Source of the DNA: Caprimulgus europaeus
Lineage: Eukaryota; Chordata; Aves; Caprimulgiformes; Caprimulgidae
Reading direction: 5' to 3'
Assembly (NCBI GenBank): GCA_907165065.1
Contig: OU015528.1
Coordinates: forward strand, 42,709,515 to 42,773,514
DNA length: 64,000 nt
Each line of letters opens with the position of its first letter. Within the stretch, counting starts at the first letter, position 1. The notes below the pieces were generated by a model that was not told where the DNA came from, searched no databases, and was given only the letters and a program-made list of their open reading frames with translations. This document shows positions 37,282 to 51,300 of the stretch, piece after piece. Position numbers and translations under genes: made by a program.

Positions 37282-40200
37282 GAGGTAAATGCAGTTTTGC
37301 TGCCAATGGACCAGGAGGAGAGCTGCAGTTAGGTGATATTACCTCTGCTTTGCCTTTGATGAAATCACAGCTGGGGAAGTAATATTCTCACTGATTCATA
37401 AGCTGCATATACTGTGGAAATACAGATTTGCTCCCATCACTCAAGCATTTATTAAATTAATAAGTTTCTGAAGAAAGCAATATAACAATGAGAGTTTATC
37501 TTCCTGAGCTAGCTCTGTTTCTTTTAAATCCTAACAAAGGAGTGGCTTTTCTGTTCATCATCATTCCAGCTTCAAGCCTCACTCTAGTAAAAAATAAATA
37601 TTTCCTTATGAAACTTGCAGGGAAACCAAGAAGGTGTACACAAGTTTTGCTAATGAATTCTGTTAATTTGGATATGGGTAAGTTTGCTACCAACAGTATA
37701 AGCTAACATTCAGCCCAAACTCAAATGATGCCAGAATAGCCTAGGCAGCTGAAAAGGACATGAGGAAAGAACAAAGCCATCATTTATTTTCTGCTTTTTT
37801 CTGGAAAAGGTGATCTTCAAGTTTCTCTTTTGTTTATCCAGAGCCAGGGCTTTACGTAAAGTTAAAATATAAACTCAGTGATTTCACTTAGCTACGTTAG
37901 ATTTGCAGTGCATACTGAGCTAGTGTTATAAGCTTTTCTTGATTTTTTGGCAAATTTCCTTCATTTAATTTGATCCTTAATTTGGACAATGAGAATTTGT
38001 CCCAGTGCTGAATTGAGGATCTGCTTTTTAAGAGGTATGAGCTCCCAATAGTTGAATTGAGACCAACATTTCCTCCACACTTCTTAAAATTAGGCTTTCA
38101 GGTTTAGAGGAATCATTTATTCCTTGAACATTAGCCCAACTCCAATTCATGGTTTGTATGATTTTTCTCTTTTTTTCAGTGTTCCCTGCTACTCCGTTGC
38201 ACAACCCATATCCAATTTAAAGTTTTAATTTCCTATCAATATGGTGTTTTTGAAACTACTGTTTCAATACATCATCCCATCACTATAACACACTTCTGTC
38301 TTTGCCCCATTTTTATCTTCTAATTCCACCAGTAGAATAATTGTTAATTTATAATGTACTCATGTTCAAATTCCATTATTAATAATAATCAAATGTTATC
38401 TGGCTGGTACATATGTCTTTGTAACAGCTCAAGGAAGAGTAAAAATAGGTTGTCCAAATATACCACTAGAGGAGGGAAAGAGAAGGAGAAATGCCATCAC
38501 AATGATGTGAATGTCATTTATAATTGCAGTTACCTGTGTAAATATTTACCCATATGCTACCTGTAAGCCAAACTATGTATGGTGCAGGACTCAGAAATAA
38601 AGATGCAGCATGAGTTTCCTATCAATTACTTGTGATGGAAATCAGTTTAATCATTTGTCTTTTCTGCCTTTCTTACACTTGCCTCGATACTGCTTACACT
38701 GAGATTTAAGGCAGTAAAATAGCTTATCACATAACCAGGTAGAGAAAGCCAGGGATGTCTGTGTATCTCAGATCAGAGGAAAGGACAACACTTTAGTGCC
38801 ACTGGCAGGCAGGCTGGGCAGCAGCAGCACCAGGGCTCAGTGCTTGGGCTCAGCCTCACCAGCTCTCTCATGCTACTGGCAGTAGCCAAGGACAGGTGTC
38901 CACCCTGAGGTGCTGCAGGGCACTGGATGGAACACAGGCGCACCTACACAAACAGCCTCATCCCAACTCTACTGGAGCTCTTACCCCAGCAGCTCACAGA
39001 CCAGCTCCTCCTTCAGCAGCTCCTTAGCCACATGAGCAACAAAATATATCCTGACAAGTAGCTTGCTGCAAGATGAGGGAGGAAAAAAGATGCAATATGA
39101 TCTTGTCATGGTTAAACACCCTGAAACTAATCAAAAGACAGTAGAGCTGAGAAGTATAAATGTGAGCTGGGCAGATAAACTTAAAAATAAAATAGGACAT
39201 GATACAATTTAATGCTATTCAAGGTTCAAGGTCTATGTTGGGATCTGTTTCTGTTATGTATGTGGATGGCTAACACCTTATTGTTAAAAATGCTAATAAT
39301 AGAGAGGTTCAAGTGAATGAAGCAAGTGCATTTAAAGATAAAACAATTAAATAGTACAGTTAACAGGAAGATTATTAGTGTTTCAAAACTTTTCTTGCCT
39401 TGAAATCTGATCCTTAACCAGGCTGCATAAAACTAGAAATCCTATTGTAGGCAGTGACAGGAGTGGTGGATTTGATACTGTTCTACGTTCCTTCTGCTTC
39501 TGTAAGAGTACTGTATGGATTCACGAAAGGATTGGGAGATTGGCACTATCATCATACTTACAGATCTCCCCAAATAGTCAGGAATTTGTGAGTGACCACT
39601 GGTCAACATGGCAAATCTGTTCTGCTTTCAAATCATATAGTCATAAATATATAGTTCAAGAGCACTGTGATGACTTCTACTTTATTGATCCATTTTTTAG
39701 ATCTGTTTTATTAGTGCTATTTACTGGATTTACGAGTGCTATTTGATTACAGACTCTGGACCCTGCCATGCAGAGCTTTATTTTATCAAGCAGAAAGACT
39801 ATAGAGTATGCCAAAGAAATCAGGTGATAGATCAAAAGTGATTTTTTATTAATATTGTTGTTTCCCGTGTGCAAGAGTTTTCCCTGTTTTGTAAAGGATA
39901 ATCAGAGAGGGAATTTTCAGTAGTTTAGGGTATATTAAATCATTATAAAACATTATAAGCCATTTTTCTAAAATTTTCTGAAAGGGTGATCAACCCCACT
40001 CTGCTCTTTGGTTCTTCTTTTTCTGTCTCAGATGCCTTCTTGTGAACCTCCTTTTGTCCCTGTGCTCCCCTTGAGTTGGCAGAAGTTCGATTCCTTCAGG
40101 TCAGGAAAGGAAGCACATGCTGTCATTACTGGATGCAAGCATAAACATTCATTTCCTCATCCAGCAAAGTACCAAGCTGCTGCCAACTAACTCTATGTCT

Positions 40201-41522
40201 CCCAGTATTTTGTGATCTCCTCTGAATCTTTTCATGACCTGCTCTGAAACTTTTCATGGCTCCCTACCAATTGAGACCACAGTCGGAAACAGGCTGACAC
40301 AGAGTAAAAGTGAGAAGCGAAGGTGCACAGATAAAAGTGCGAAGGATGTTTACAACTTGGCAGGAGAGAGTAAGTTCAAAGGAACAGGTGGCAGCACAAG
40401 TGAAAGGCTCCAGTCATGCCAACTGCTCCCCTGAAGAGTATCTGGGTGCATAGGACACTGATAGGCAATGCCACAGCCTGATTTGCAGAAGAATGCCAAG
40501 AAATAGCATGACTAAGGAAAGGAGGAAAGGTTATACTTTTACAGAGCAATAAGGAGGCCTAGAGCAAGTTTATAAAGAGATCAGGTTCATCAAGAGACCA
40601 ACACCTGGAAAAGTGCATTAAATCAGGTTCTCAGTACACTTGAAAGCTGGATATATCATTTACTCATCAGCCTTATTCTGAGAGATTTAATCCTTTGGTT
40701 TTCTGTCTTGAATACAATACTACTCTACACAACCCCTACAGACCTAGGGATCTCATTAATAATAACTAAAAATAAAATATTAAACACGTATTGTCTTTTT
40801 CATGTGCGAAGACTTCTGTAAGGTCATAATAATATTGGCAGGTAGCTGTCACAAGACCTATTAAACAGGTCAGTCTGTGAGCTGAAAACAAGCTATTTAT
40901 TTAAGGTTTTCTGTTTGTAATGAGTGCCTTTCACCCCATCATACACTGGTGCTTCTGACCCTGGTTTACAGGTTTATAGAAAATGGCATGGGCTCAAAGG
41001 CAAACAAAACAATGATTGCTTTGGTACACTCCCATTTAAATAGTTCTTTTGTTAGGGGATAGCTAGTAAAACTTGATAATCTTTATCAAATAAAAGTAAA
41101 CTTATAGAAGCAAAGGAAAATATATAGGTCAAGGAAAAGTAACCTCTTGCACCCCAGTCTTTTTCCAAACTCACACACTTTTACTAGAGAAAAAGAAGGA
41201 AAGGACAGTCTCAGGCAACTTGAAGTGGCTTTTGAACAGATATGTTTAATAAATAGAAAGAAATAGTGGAACATTTTCCTAGTGTTGGACTAAGTTGCTG
41301 ATCCAACAAGCATAGGGCTGTTTCCATTCAGCAGGTAGGGAGGGAGTGCTTGTTATACATGTCAACTTTTTACCATTAAAAATACGTATTCTGAAGTAGT
41401 GCCTAAGAGAAAACTTTTGGAGTATCTTTGAAGAGGCATAACTGAAGTTACAGAATAATTGCAAAGACACTTTCTAATGTATGGAAAGTGAAGAGATAGC
41501 AAAAAAAATCTCCTAAGTTGGC
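37282..41522. other. Noncoding, nothing recognised
   Basis: AT-leaning unique sequence with one GC-richer island at about 38760-39060 rich in CAGCAG and CTCC words. Open frames are 72 codons or less. The frame at 40234-40434 is purine-rich but has no known domain. No repeat family seen. Confidence 0.5.
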
Positions 41523-41786
41523 ATGCATTCTTCTTGTTTTCCTTGCTTTGTAACTGTTGTACTGTTCTCTTACAGGTGGCACCCTGCCATCACCTCCTCT
41601 GGTTCTGACATCTTCTTGCATCTTGAACCTTCTCTGAGTATTTGGTCCCTGTTTTGGTTTGGTTTTTTTAGTGCTGTAGGGACTGTTAAAGGAAAAACAA
41701 GCACCCTAAGAGATTTTCAAGCTGGAGAAAGCAAAGCTCCAAAACTATATATTAAAAGAAGGGAGAACTTCCCCAAATGTCAGTGA
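41523..41786 (+). other. Strong splice-acceptor-like tract and open frame
   Basis: A long T/C-rich tract from about 41528 ends TGTTCTCTTACAG at 41563-41575, a very good 3' splice-site match. An 87-codon frame spans it and ends at TGA after 41783. I see no convincing 5' splice site downstream and no recognisable product, so no exon can be defined. Confidence 0.2.
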
Positions 41787-44689
41787 CTGCAATAATAGGT
41801 CACACATTATACAAGTGTTGTACTTTAAGCTTTTCAATTGAGCCATTAGAAATTACAGCTTTTAGTGCTGACTGTATTGTAATGTGCAGAATGCTTTGTA
41901 ATCCTTGAGAGTAAAAGTAGCAACATTTTATGTATTTTTCATCCTTAAATCATCAACTTATTTAGACTGGGGCTAGGGCTTATTCTCTCCATTTATTGTG
42001 TTATGAATTGTGATGAAGACAGGCTAGGTGCCTCACTGAAGGGTGCAGAGCAGTCAGTGAGAAAGTCAGGACTACTTATAACTGGGTACCTATGTTGCAC
42101 TTCCTACAGTATATATTTGTTGCTACTGAACGGCTCTTGTTCTTCACCAGAGATTCTGTATTTGAGCAGGCATTCTGCAAAGAAAAAGATTTGGCAGCAT
42201 GAAACATTGCTTGCTTTTCTGTGAACGCTGAATAAAAATACACACGTATGTGATATGGACAAGTAGAGATATGTCAATACATAGATTAAAATGAACAGTG
42301 TCATTGCATTGGCTGATCCTTTTAGGGTGGGAGAGTTCTTTAGCAATTAGGAGATCTACAGTGGTGCAGCACACTTAAGGTGAGAAAAGATTATTCGGGC
42401 AATTGTAGGTTACAGCTGAGAAATATCTCTGAGTTATTGGAAAACAATGCCCCTGTCAAAACCTCCCGGCATTTTGCATAATTTCCTCTGCACCTGGAGC
42501 TAGACCACCCTCAGTTGAAGGTACCAGGTTTCTGGGTTGGCATGCATGGGGCCACAGGAACTGGCAGGGGGGAGGAGGAGGAGAAGGTAAGGCAACATGA
42601 CTGGAGACGGGGCAGAGAGCAAAAGGCAAATTGAGATGTGAGAGAATGTGGTACAAGGAAGGAAAGAACCTGGTAGGAGATGAATCAAAGAGTCAGGAAT
42701 GAAAAAAAGAAATGTGCTAGCCTAATAGCTTGCTGCTGCCAAGGGAGTGGTTCTGTCTCACAGACCTCCACTTTGGGTAGCACTTCTTCCTTTCCACTCG
42801 CTCTGGCACTGTCTCAGTGAGTCAGTCAGCTCACAAACCACAATAATAACAGCCTTTCTTGTTTCTCAGGTTTTTTCCTTACTGTCTTTCTCTCCTTTTC
42901 CTCCCCCAGTGAAGTCTGTTCTTGGGTGGACCACTGGGCTCAGAAAGGGCAAGATGATTTCACAGGAGCCGGGATTCAAGGGCAGTGGATGAAGGATTTC
43001 TGTCTCCTTGAGCATGAGGACTGATTCAGTCCCCTCCTGAAGCTTCATCCTCAGCACAGCCATCCCATCCTCAGGCAGTTGCAGGCATGTTTGCCTGCAT
43101 ATTGGATCTATACTGAATCCCATCCAGACTGAGGGAGAAAGGGTAGATGGTTGCTGGCCTAAAGTCTAGGAGAAGCTCTTAGGAAGGAAATGCCACACTT
43201 AGTAGATCTTTCTTTATTAAATCTCACGATTCAGAGGGTCTGAATCAATCTGTTTGTTTGATGTTGCCATTGCTGCTGTGAGTTAGGGTGCTTAAAGAAA
43301 ATTCAATCACAGACCGAGATTTTATTTAATCTTTTCAATCAGATCATGCTTGAGCGCAAAGTTATTTAACAAAAGAAAGCTGTTTAGTAAAAAGTGCTGT
43401 TGTTACATTTTACATGGTTACTTCCCTCATGTGCCGTTATTACACAATTCTCTTCAGATTCTAACCCACAAGCATTTTAATCTAATCCTTTGAGCATTAA
43501 CCAGCTTTTGCAAATACAGGCCAATGCTTCTCTGCCAGAGTGGACACATGTAAGCATATTCCATCTGCTATTAGGTTACAACAACTTCTTGTGTTGTAAG
43601 AATTCACACAGCCAAATCACAAACAGAAAATCTGAATTAAATGTATCCTTAACTGTTCTGTCCTTCAGGTAATGTTAAGATGCTGAATTGAGAAGAGGGC
43701 TACAAAAACAGCTTGATCTCAAGAAACATTTGTCTTACAGAGAGACTAGAAAGCAAAACAGATTTAAATTCTTCATAGAAAAGGTCAGAGGAGATCTTGC
43801 CATAAGAGTAACTGCATGGGGAAGAGATTTCCAATAGACTGTCCTTTGTGCCTGCAGTGGCAGAGTATAGTGGCTCTGCCAGTGGCTGAAAGCTAAAGCT
43901 AGAGAATGGCTATTACTACCTTCCTCTGCCACAGCATCCCACAGACATCAGTGTGTGGACTGTGTTTGCAGGAGTCCCCAGTGTACCATACCAAGAGTAC
44001 CACAGGGTGGCTGAAGATGGGGAAGGGTTACCAACAGCCACCAAAACCTAGATGGTCCTAGCCTTGGGCTGCCACTTCTAAAGCACTCAAAGACCCTGCA
44101 CACATGCCCAAGGAACCATAGCATGGATGTCCTTACATATTTTCATGCCACACTTGACAAAAATGAGGTAATTCTGTACTTCAAAATACGATTGTTCCTG
44201 TCATCCTGATCTACTGGCCTCATAACTGTCAATCTCATCCCTCCCCTTGTCTTTTCCCTTCACACCCCTATAGTATTACCTTCCCCTGATCCATGCCTCT
44301 GGGAGAGAAGTCTCTGTGCATACTTGCATATGAGGCTGGTAGCATTTCACAGCAGGTGAAAGAGCAATTGCAGTGGTAAAATACAATTTTTCCCTCTACT
44401 GGTGAGACCAAGACAGAATAAAATAAGATTTGGAGGTGTTTGCTTGTTTTCATGTAAACGTGTCCTAATAGTGTAGTAAGTCAGGGACGCCTGTCATATC
44501 TGCTAGTGACTGTAGTGGCAAGAAAAGGAAGGGTCTGCCTCAAGATGAGGGTTTAAAGAGAAGAGAAGGAACCTATCTGAAAGCCAAGGAAATTAGAAAG
44601 GGGAGGGATGAAAGAAGAGCTGATAATTTCAAGGGGAGGCAGAGGCATTGTTGTTAAAAGATAAAACAACTGCTGGAGGGACTACCATA
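41787..44689. other. Noncoding, nothing recognised
   Basis: Unique AT-leaning DNA. A short (GGA)n run lies at 42567-42587. Frames are 85 codons or less with no known product. No repeat recognised before the CR1 fragment. Confidence 0.5.
42567..42587. repeat. Short (GGA)n run
   Basis: GGGGGGA followed by GGA units and GAAGG, a purine-only 21-base stretch. Minor microsatellite. Confidence 0.8.
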
Positions 44690-44926
44690 TAGCTTGGTAG
44701 ATAAGGGGGGAGAAGTGGATATTGTCTACTTTGTAGTTCAGTTAGGCTTTCAACACTGTCTCCCATAAGATCCTCATAGAGAAGCTGATGAAGTATGGGC
44801 TGGATGAGCAGTGAGGTGGACTGAAAACTGGCTGAATGGCCAGGCCTGGTGGGTGGTGGTCAGTGGCACAAAGTCTAGTTGGAGACCAGCAACTAGCAGC
44901 ATACCCCAGGGGTCAATAAGGGGTCT
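44690..44926 (+). mobile_element. CR1 LINE internal fragment, reverse-transcriptase region
   Basis: The plus strand matches CR1 ORF2 inside the reverse-transcriptase domain: GTGGATATTGTCTAC, then a diverged form of the segment encoding DFSKAFDTVSHNIL, TGGGCTGGATGAG, GTGAGGTGGA and AACTGGCTGAATGGC. It ends with CCCCAGGGGTCA, the PQGS motif just before the catalytic YADD block. The frame is shifted and stop-broken (the DFSKAF segment reads out of frame). Both the 5' part and the whole 3' part, including the tail, are missing. Loss of the 3' end cannot come from normal LINE truncation and implies a later deletion or rearrangement. Homology stops near 44926. Confidence 0.9.
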
Positions 44927-47900
44927 GTTCATCTCTTCATTTAAAAGGCACTTTTTACCTCAGGGTTATGAATCCTAATTCACTACCATATACCACAACA
45001 CCCAGCTTTACTACTGATCTCCTTCTTAATATGTAATATGAACGCATTACAAAAAGTATTTTTGTAAATACTGATAAAAGTCTCCCACAGTTTTCCTAGG
45101 AAGGTAAGAAATTTGACAAGTTTTCATAAAAACATGCATCTGTCTAGCTGATCTATCTGTACCATACGCCATTAAAAAAATCCATCATAAAGTGCTTTTC
45201 TACTCAGCTCAACAGTGTTATCATTGTAGTTTAATGCATTTATACAGAAAAAAGATAGGTATTTGCATTTTATTTCAATTTTAACGTGAAAGCCTGAATC
45301 AAGGACTGTACTGCTTCTACTGTTTCTTTGGTATTGCATATTGCTCACTAGTCTTATCAGAAAACAAGAGACACTTGAGCTGACATTGTGAAGTGCCTCC
45401 TATAAGAGAGACCATTTAAAAAAAAACCAACTCTGTTTCATGTGGTTCTAAGCAGCACTTCATATGCAAAAAGCTTGAGCTGACCCTTGACACTGTTGTT
45501 GCAGGAAGGATAAGATGTTCTCACTCTCAGAGGCTCCCTGCAGATGAGATCATCTTTGTCTGGTGCATTTGTACATTATCTAGCATAACAGAAGCACATT
45601 TTGAGACAAACAACTACAGTAGTTGATACAGTACTGATATAACATAATAATATTTTGGAGTGAGAGAGGTAGAACTCTCAGAGTAATTCATTTACATGTT
45701 AGTTTTCCTCCCTGTGAGCCTACAGAGAAGTTGAGACATAAGGGTTTCTGCTGATTGCAAGCATATTTTAGTTTCTCCTCAACAGAAAAAAAAGTGCAGT
45801 ATCCTACCAGTAGAACCTCCATTTTGTAAGACCAGCCATGAGAGATTCAGGGTGCCTGATTCAGAGGAGTAACTCAATGCAAAGTATAAGACCGGACTTT
45901 TCTTCCAAGGTCTGTTTTTGAGTTAGAATTTGACACAGGAAATGTTTCTGCAGCTCTGGCACTCCTCAACTAAGGTATAGGGTTTTTTCTTCCCTTTTTC
46001 AACTGTTGGTACCAGCTTGGTGCTTTGGAGACACAGCAGCCATTACTCCAGCACCTGCAGATGGCCAGCACAGCATGCAGCTTGACCAGCAGCTGGACCA
46101 CAAGGGCTGACCAGCTTGTTTGACATCCATAGAGCTAAACAAAAATCCCTTTACCTATTCTATCAATTCAGATATATAAGTTAGATACTACAACAGCTAC
46201 TTTTTAGACAGTGAGTCTCCACTGTGCATCTGGAAAACACAGTTCCCCAGTATAAGGTATGGGGAGCATTAGAGGTCAGAGATGCAGAAGACCCCCTTTC
46301 TGTGTAGTGAAAGATGTAGAGCTAGGCAACTGGAAACGATAGGTATTGATGTCTCTCTGAAATCACATTCCTTATTATTTTGAAACTTGCACTTTAAATC
46401 TAGCATAGATACATTTTCTTTGTTTTGTTTTTCATGTATCAAATGTGCTAAATCAGTATTTTTAATTCATTGCTCAGTAGTATCATTTCCCTGTGGAAGG
46501 CTTTTAACATTCCTTCCAGCCAAGAAAAAAGTGAACTTTTGAACCAGGGCTTCAAACTATTAAGAGTACTGACAACAAAACTGCACGTTCATATTGCTCG
46601 GTGAAGCCTACTAAAGGCAAGTTTTGTTGGAGTGACCCATCTAGAGTAATCACAAGGACTCACATGGTATTTCTGTGGTCTCTCTAGGGCCAATAATAAC
46701 TGCAAAATTCTGTGTGCTACCAGTACTGAAATCTCAATAATATAAAAAAAATCTTTGAAGCTTTAGAAAACGTAAGCCTTCTGCTTCAGCCATCTTTTTA
46801 ATGGTTTTGAGTTTGTTTGTTCTTTTTTTCATTACTGTGAATGAGACAGAATTTAGGGTAGAGTTTTGGGGCACTGCTGCAGGGGGATACAAGAACTCCA
46901 TGCTGCTTTTCTCTCTAGCATGGATGTAACATCCATGTGTACAGGGAAAATTAACAGGTTGAGTGTGGGGTGTTTTATAGGAGGCTTTGGTTCTTTCTCT
47001 CTGTTTTCTTAGTTTATTTAAAGCCACAACTTTCAACTTGTGGGTATGGCCTTTATGTAAAGCCAACAAAAACTCTTTAACAATAGTGTGATTGAAAAGA
47101 GCAAACTTCATGACTTCTGCCTACTAAAATATACAGCTGAAAAATTGTATGGAGTCACTGGCCCATGGAGAGAAAACAAATTAATGTCAGTCATTAATTT
47201 CTGGAGAAAGAACCAAATATGGAAAATGCTTACCTGAACATGTAATGAGCTGCTTAATGAACTAGATCATAGACTGATTTGTTCTGTAGAACAGAAATTT
47301 CAGTCTCAGATTTGGGTATCTCATATAAAATATTTGGTTCCATTTAAAATATTGATTGCAACTTCAGTCAAATCTAGTATTAATTTTCCTCCCCTGTCAC
47401 AGACAAACTTTTCTCCTCATATACCTGATTCTCTACCAAAGAATCAAAGACAGGAAAAGCTGAGAAAATATCTCTTTACCCTGGTCCCAAACCAAATTTC
47501 TTCTGCCTTCAGTGTCAAACAAACTTGACAATCTTGATCATTACATTAAATCAAATGCAAAAGGTTCACTTACTTGGTCTCAGGCAAACAAATATATCAA
47601 ACCTTTTTCCTCATAACTCAATAACACTTTCTTGATTTTCAAAACAGATATTGAAGGATGAAACATGCCTATGATCCAGATCAGAAACAGAAATTCCCGT
47701 GCCCAGTCATTGGTCTGAAGTAATTTACATTTTCTCTTCTCTCTCCTTTTCTGCTGTAAGGAATCTCACTTTTAGGAACCCAATAACAAAAGTGACAGGG
47801 CTAGGCGTCCGTGGCCCACAAGCAGCTTTGGAGTCTGTTTTTTCGCCTCACAGAGGCATTGGTCTGGTCTTGCAAGTAGGCATCTAAATTGGGTAGCAAG

Positions 47901-48284
47901 ACAAGGCATACCACTACCTCTGACTTCAGCATTCCCTGTGGTTACTTTAAGCCTTCTTCTTTGCTCTCCTTCACTTCTTATGCTCATTCCCAACCCCAGT
48001 TGGAAATACCCGAACCTCTACTTTTGTGTATAGCACTTACTGTCTTCTAAGCCAGATCTGTCAGTGCCAGTTCAGGGGCCAAGCAAGGGACAGAGATTGT
48101 GGAAGTGTCACCATTGCACAAGACACACTTGTGAATCTCTGAGAACCTGCTCTATGGTTCTGAACTGGGTACTTGCTCGATCGTGCTACCAACACTCCTG
48201 TACGAGAATGTTTATGTAGTTAGGAATAAAAACAAAGGATAAGACACATGATCTAACCTTAAAATACTTTATTCTTAAATACAC
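44927..48284. other. Noncoding, nothing recognised
   Basis: AT-rich unique sequence. A minus frame of 125 codons at 46734-47111 is Lys/His-rich without recognised domains. No repeat ends seen. Confidence 0.5.
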
Positions 48285-48330
48285 GGATGATCACCAGAGG
48301 TCCCTTCCAAACCCTACCATTCTGTGACAT
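48285..48330 (+). mobile_element. CR1 LINE 3' tail remnant
   Basis: GATGATCACCAGAGGTCCCT, then TCCAAACCCTACCATTCTGTGA: the last 45 or so bases of a CR1 3' UTR with one or two changes from the usual form. Nothing CR1-like precedes it. An extremely 5'-truncated insertion, or the remnant of a larger one. Confidence 0.85.
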
Positions 48331-51300
48331 AGAAACAGGAATCTTGTTCCCTTATTTTGTGGACAAAGTCAAGATGACTATCAACGACAAGACAGAAATG
48401 GCACTCTATGCCGATCTAATATTTTTGTGCTATGAAATCAGAAATAATATATTTTATGTACTTGGCTGCTCTCAACATACATGGGATGAACACCTCAGAG
48501 AAAATGAGGAGTCTAGCCTTCAAGGATGAAAAATGAGCTTGAATGACTTATGATGTAAGAAAAGCACACAGTTCATAGTACACTAAATTTTTACAATTCA
48601 CTTGGAAAGTCCCTTTTGTTATCCTCAGGTAACAAATGCCAGGATCTGCATTGCTCTGAAGTCTGTGTCTTTCTCCACTTGTCTGGGGTTTATTTGGCTT
48701 CATGACCTATCATAAGAAAAACTCATCATATATCTCATATACTTAAAATTGTAATGCTTTTCTGTGCATGAAGGTAGGGAGAACTTCTCAGTAAAGCTTG
48801 AATCTGTAGCACCTGGGTCCTTTTGTTTTCCAGAATTATAAAACAGAGTAGTGACTTTTGCCAAAAAGTGCAGCCATTCAACTATTCAGCTTCTTGCTGT
48901 CTACAACCCTGACTTCCAAAAGAGTGGTCCTGCCTCTGTGCACAAGAGGTGAATGTCACAGCAAATGTAATAGGCGTGCTCTAGTCCAGACTTCGTGGCA
49001 CTAACTGGATACTCAAAAAAGAAAGAGGTATACTTTTTATGTGGTCCCAGAAGTAGCTAATACTTAAGACAGAAAACCTGTCAAGACTGGTGTGCCTTAA
49101 ACTGCACAGCAGCTCTTCATGACAGACGCTCTAGTTTGATCTCAGCTGTAAATACTGGTTGTTGTACCAGTTTTAATACAGGTGGGAAAAGAGTTGGAAA
49201 CGATGTGTTCATATGAAAAAGACATAACTGAGTGTATTAATTGGAAGCAGAAAGCAAGAAATATTTCAGAATGGACATAATGGCCTTGTTTATGTAGAAA
49301 AATTAACTTGCTTTCAAATTCCTCAAAGTATCTTTAACCCTAAGGTTATCCTGCTTCTCAGTGGAGATCATATTGTTTCTCATGTGTGTACAAAATGTGG
49401 TTCATGCCAGAGAACTGTCCACTGTGTGGAGAAGACTAAAGAATGAGAACCTGTCTGCTGTGTATGTGAACATGGCAAGCAAGTCTGCAAGCAGCACAGC
49501 AAGTCCATTCAGACAAAGCCTGTCCTGGCGTCTGATCTATGCTTTCTTGTACAAAATGCCTTCAAGAAAAGGAACACTTCTGAGTGCTGTCCACACCCAC
49601 AAACAGATGTAAAAGTGGAAAGCTAATACAGCAACTGGTCATGGTAAACATAAGAGAGAGATTTTGTAACCCACAATTGGCCAGGATAATCCCAGCCACG
49701 TAGTTTGTCTCCCATGAAAACTGTCTGACCTCAGATTTCTTTCCTGGAGCATGCGGCTGGGTTTTTTTCCCATATTTCTCCTTGGGCATTCAATGGAATA
49801 GCTCTGCTTCCTGGTGTTCCAGCCATTCCAAGTATAATATGTGGGTGTCAAAAATATAATTCTATTTCAGGTTTACAAACTTAAACTAATAGCATGGTCA
49901 GTGGTTTGTGATTAAAACAAAGATAATGTAAAAACTTCAAAGGAATGTTAACAGATACTAAAACTCTCATAGAAAGGGAAAACTCACAATTGGTTGAAGA
50001 TTTTCAGAGAAGATTCCTTTATAGAAGAGTCTCCATTTTATGTTTAGAATAGTCACATTTTGAACAGTCTCTGATTTGTTGGACTTCCACCCAAGGCAAC
50101 TGCAGGTATATATCAAAGCAGCAGCCATGAACCTCTGAAGAAATATCACATAGTAGCAAAGTATTGTAGCATTTGTTACCTTTAGTCTTCTAAAAAGAAG
50201 ACAAGCAACTTTTTAGTTCAGCACCTAGTGTTTTGTAATCACAATACTTCAGCAGTTTTCTGATTTTATGATGCACTCAAAATCACTAAACTGACACAAA
50301 ACATTTTGCAAAGAGTTCTTGTACCATAGCTGAATACTAAAACTATTCCCAGAAATGTTCTTCTGACCCTCAATTGTATTATTATCTTAAGGAATCATAC
50401 ATAGTCAATCAAGCTGATGAGTTTTATAATATGTCATTTTCTTACTCTAAACCCTATGTTCATGCATGAATCACACATTGAGAATGTGAATGAATATCAG
50501 TTTAAATGTACCCTATAGGGGCCATTCTTCATGACAAAAGCCATTACTATAAAATTAAGATCACAGAGTTGGGAATTTTCTTTCTGGAAACTGTATTATT
50601 TTGCATAGTTCCAAAGCCCATAACTCATCTTCAGGTGGCAAGTATTCAATGGCAAAACTATAAGGGGTAACCAAGGGGAGACATAGGTCTACATTGTTGT
50701 CTAACAGTGTCAGACATCAGAAAACTACTATATTTTTGACAGATACTAAGGGATGCTTATTCTGGGTTGTGTGAGATTCATGTGCACAGAAGTTCACAGT
50801 ATCAAGAGCAGTATTGGATTTTAGAAGCTATAAGTAAATCATTCTGATAGAAAACAAAAGATCGTTATCTCTGCCAATCAGTTCTTGGAAAAGAAACCAC
50901 ACGTGTATAACTTGTGAAACAAGGAGGCAGAGTTTCTGTTAAATCAGTTTGTCTGAAACATCTATAATTTTTGTTTGGTACTCAACAAGTATGTTAATGA
51001 GTAGAGAGGCAACAAACAAACCAAGCGGCCACTGGGAGGTTAGGGTCATCCTGCTGCAACTGTTTCAGGTAAACAGCTAAGCCAAAAACATGATGCATAA
51101 ATACTTCATAACATACTTGGAAGCTGGGAGTCAGATTGACCTAAAACATCCTAAACTGTCCCACAAGGATGAATTTTAATCATGTTAGCATGTTCAGTAG
51201 TCTAGCTATGCTTTTTATCTGCTTTTGGCCTGCTGGAATATGAATATGAATAATAAAAGCAACAAGAGCAGCTGCATTTGTACCTTGCAGGTTTGCACTC

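Noticed and set aside
40234-40434. Lys/Ser/Gly-rich plus-strand frame with protein-like look
   Set aside because: The strand is locally purine-rich, which alone gives many A- and G-initial codons; no motif or splice context.
46734-47111. 125-codon minus-strand frame as a gene
   Set aside because: Composition follows local A/T runs; no motif; no supporting context.
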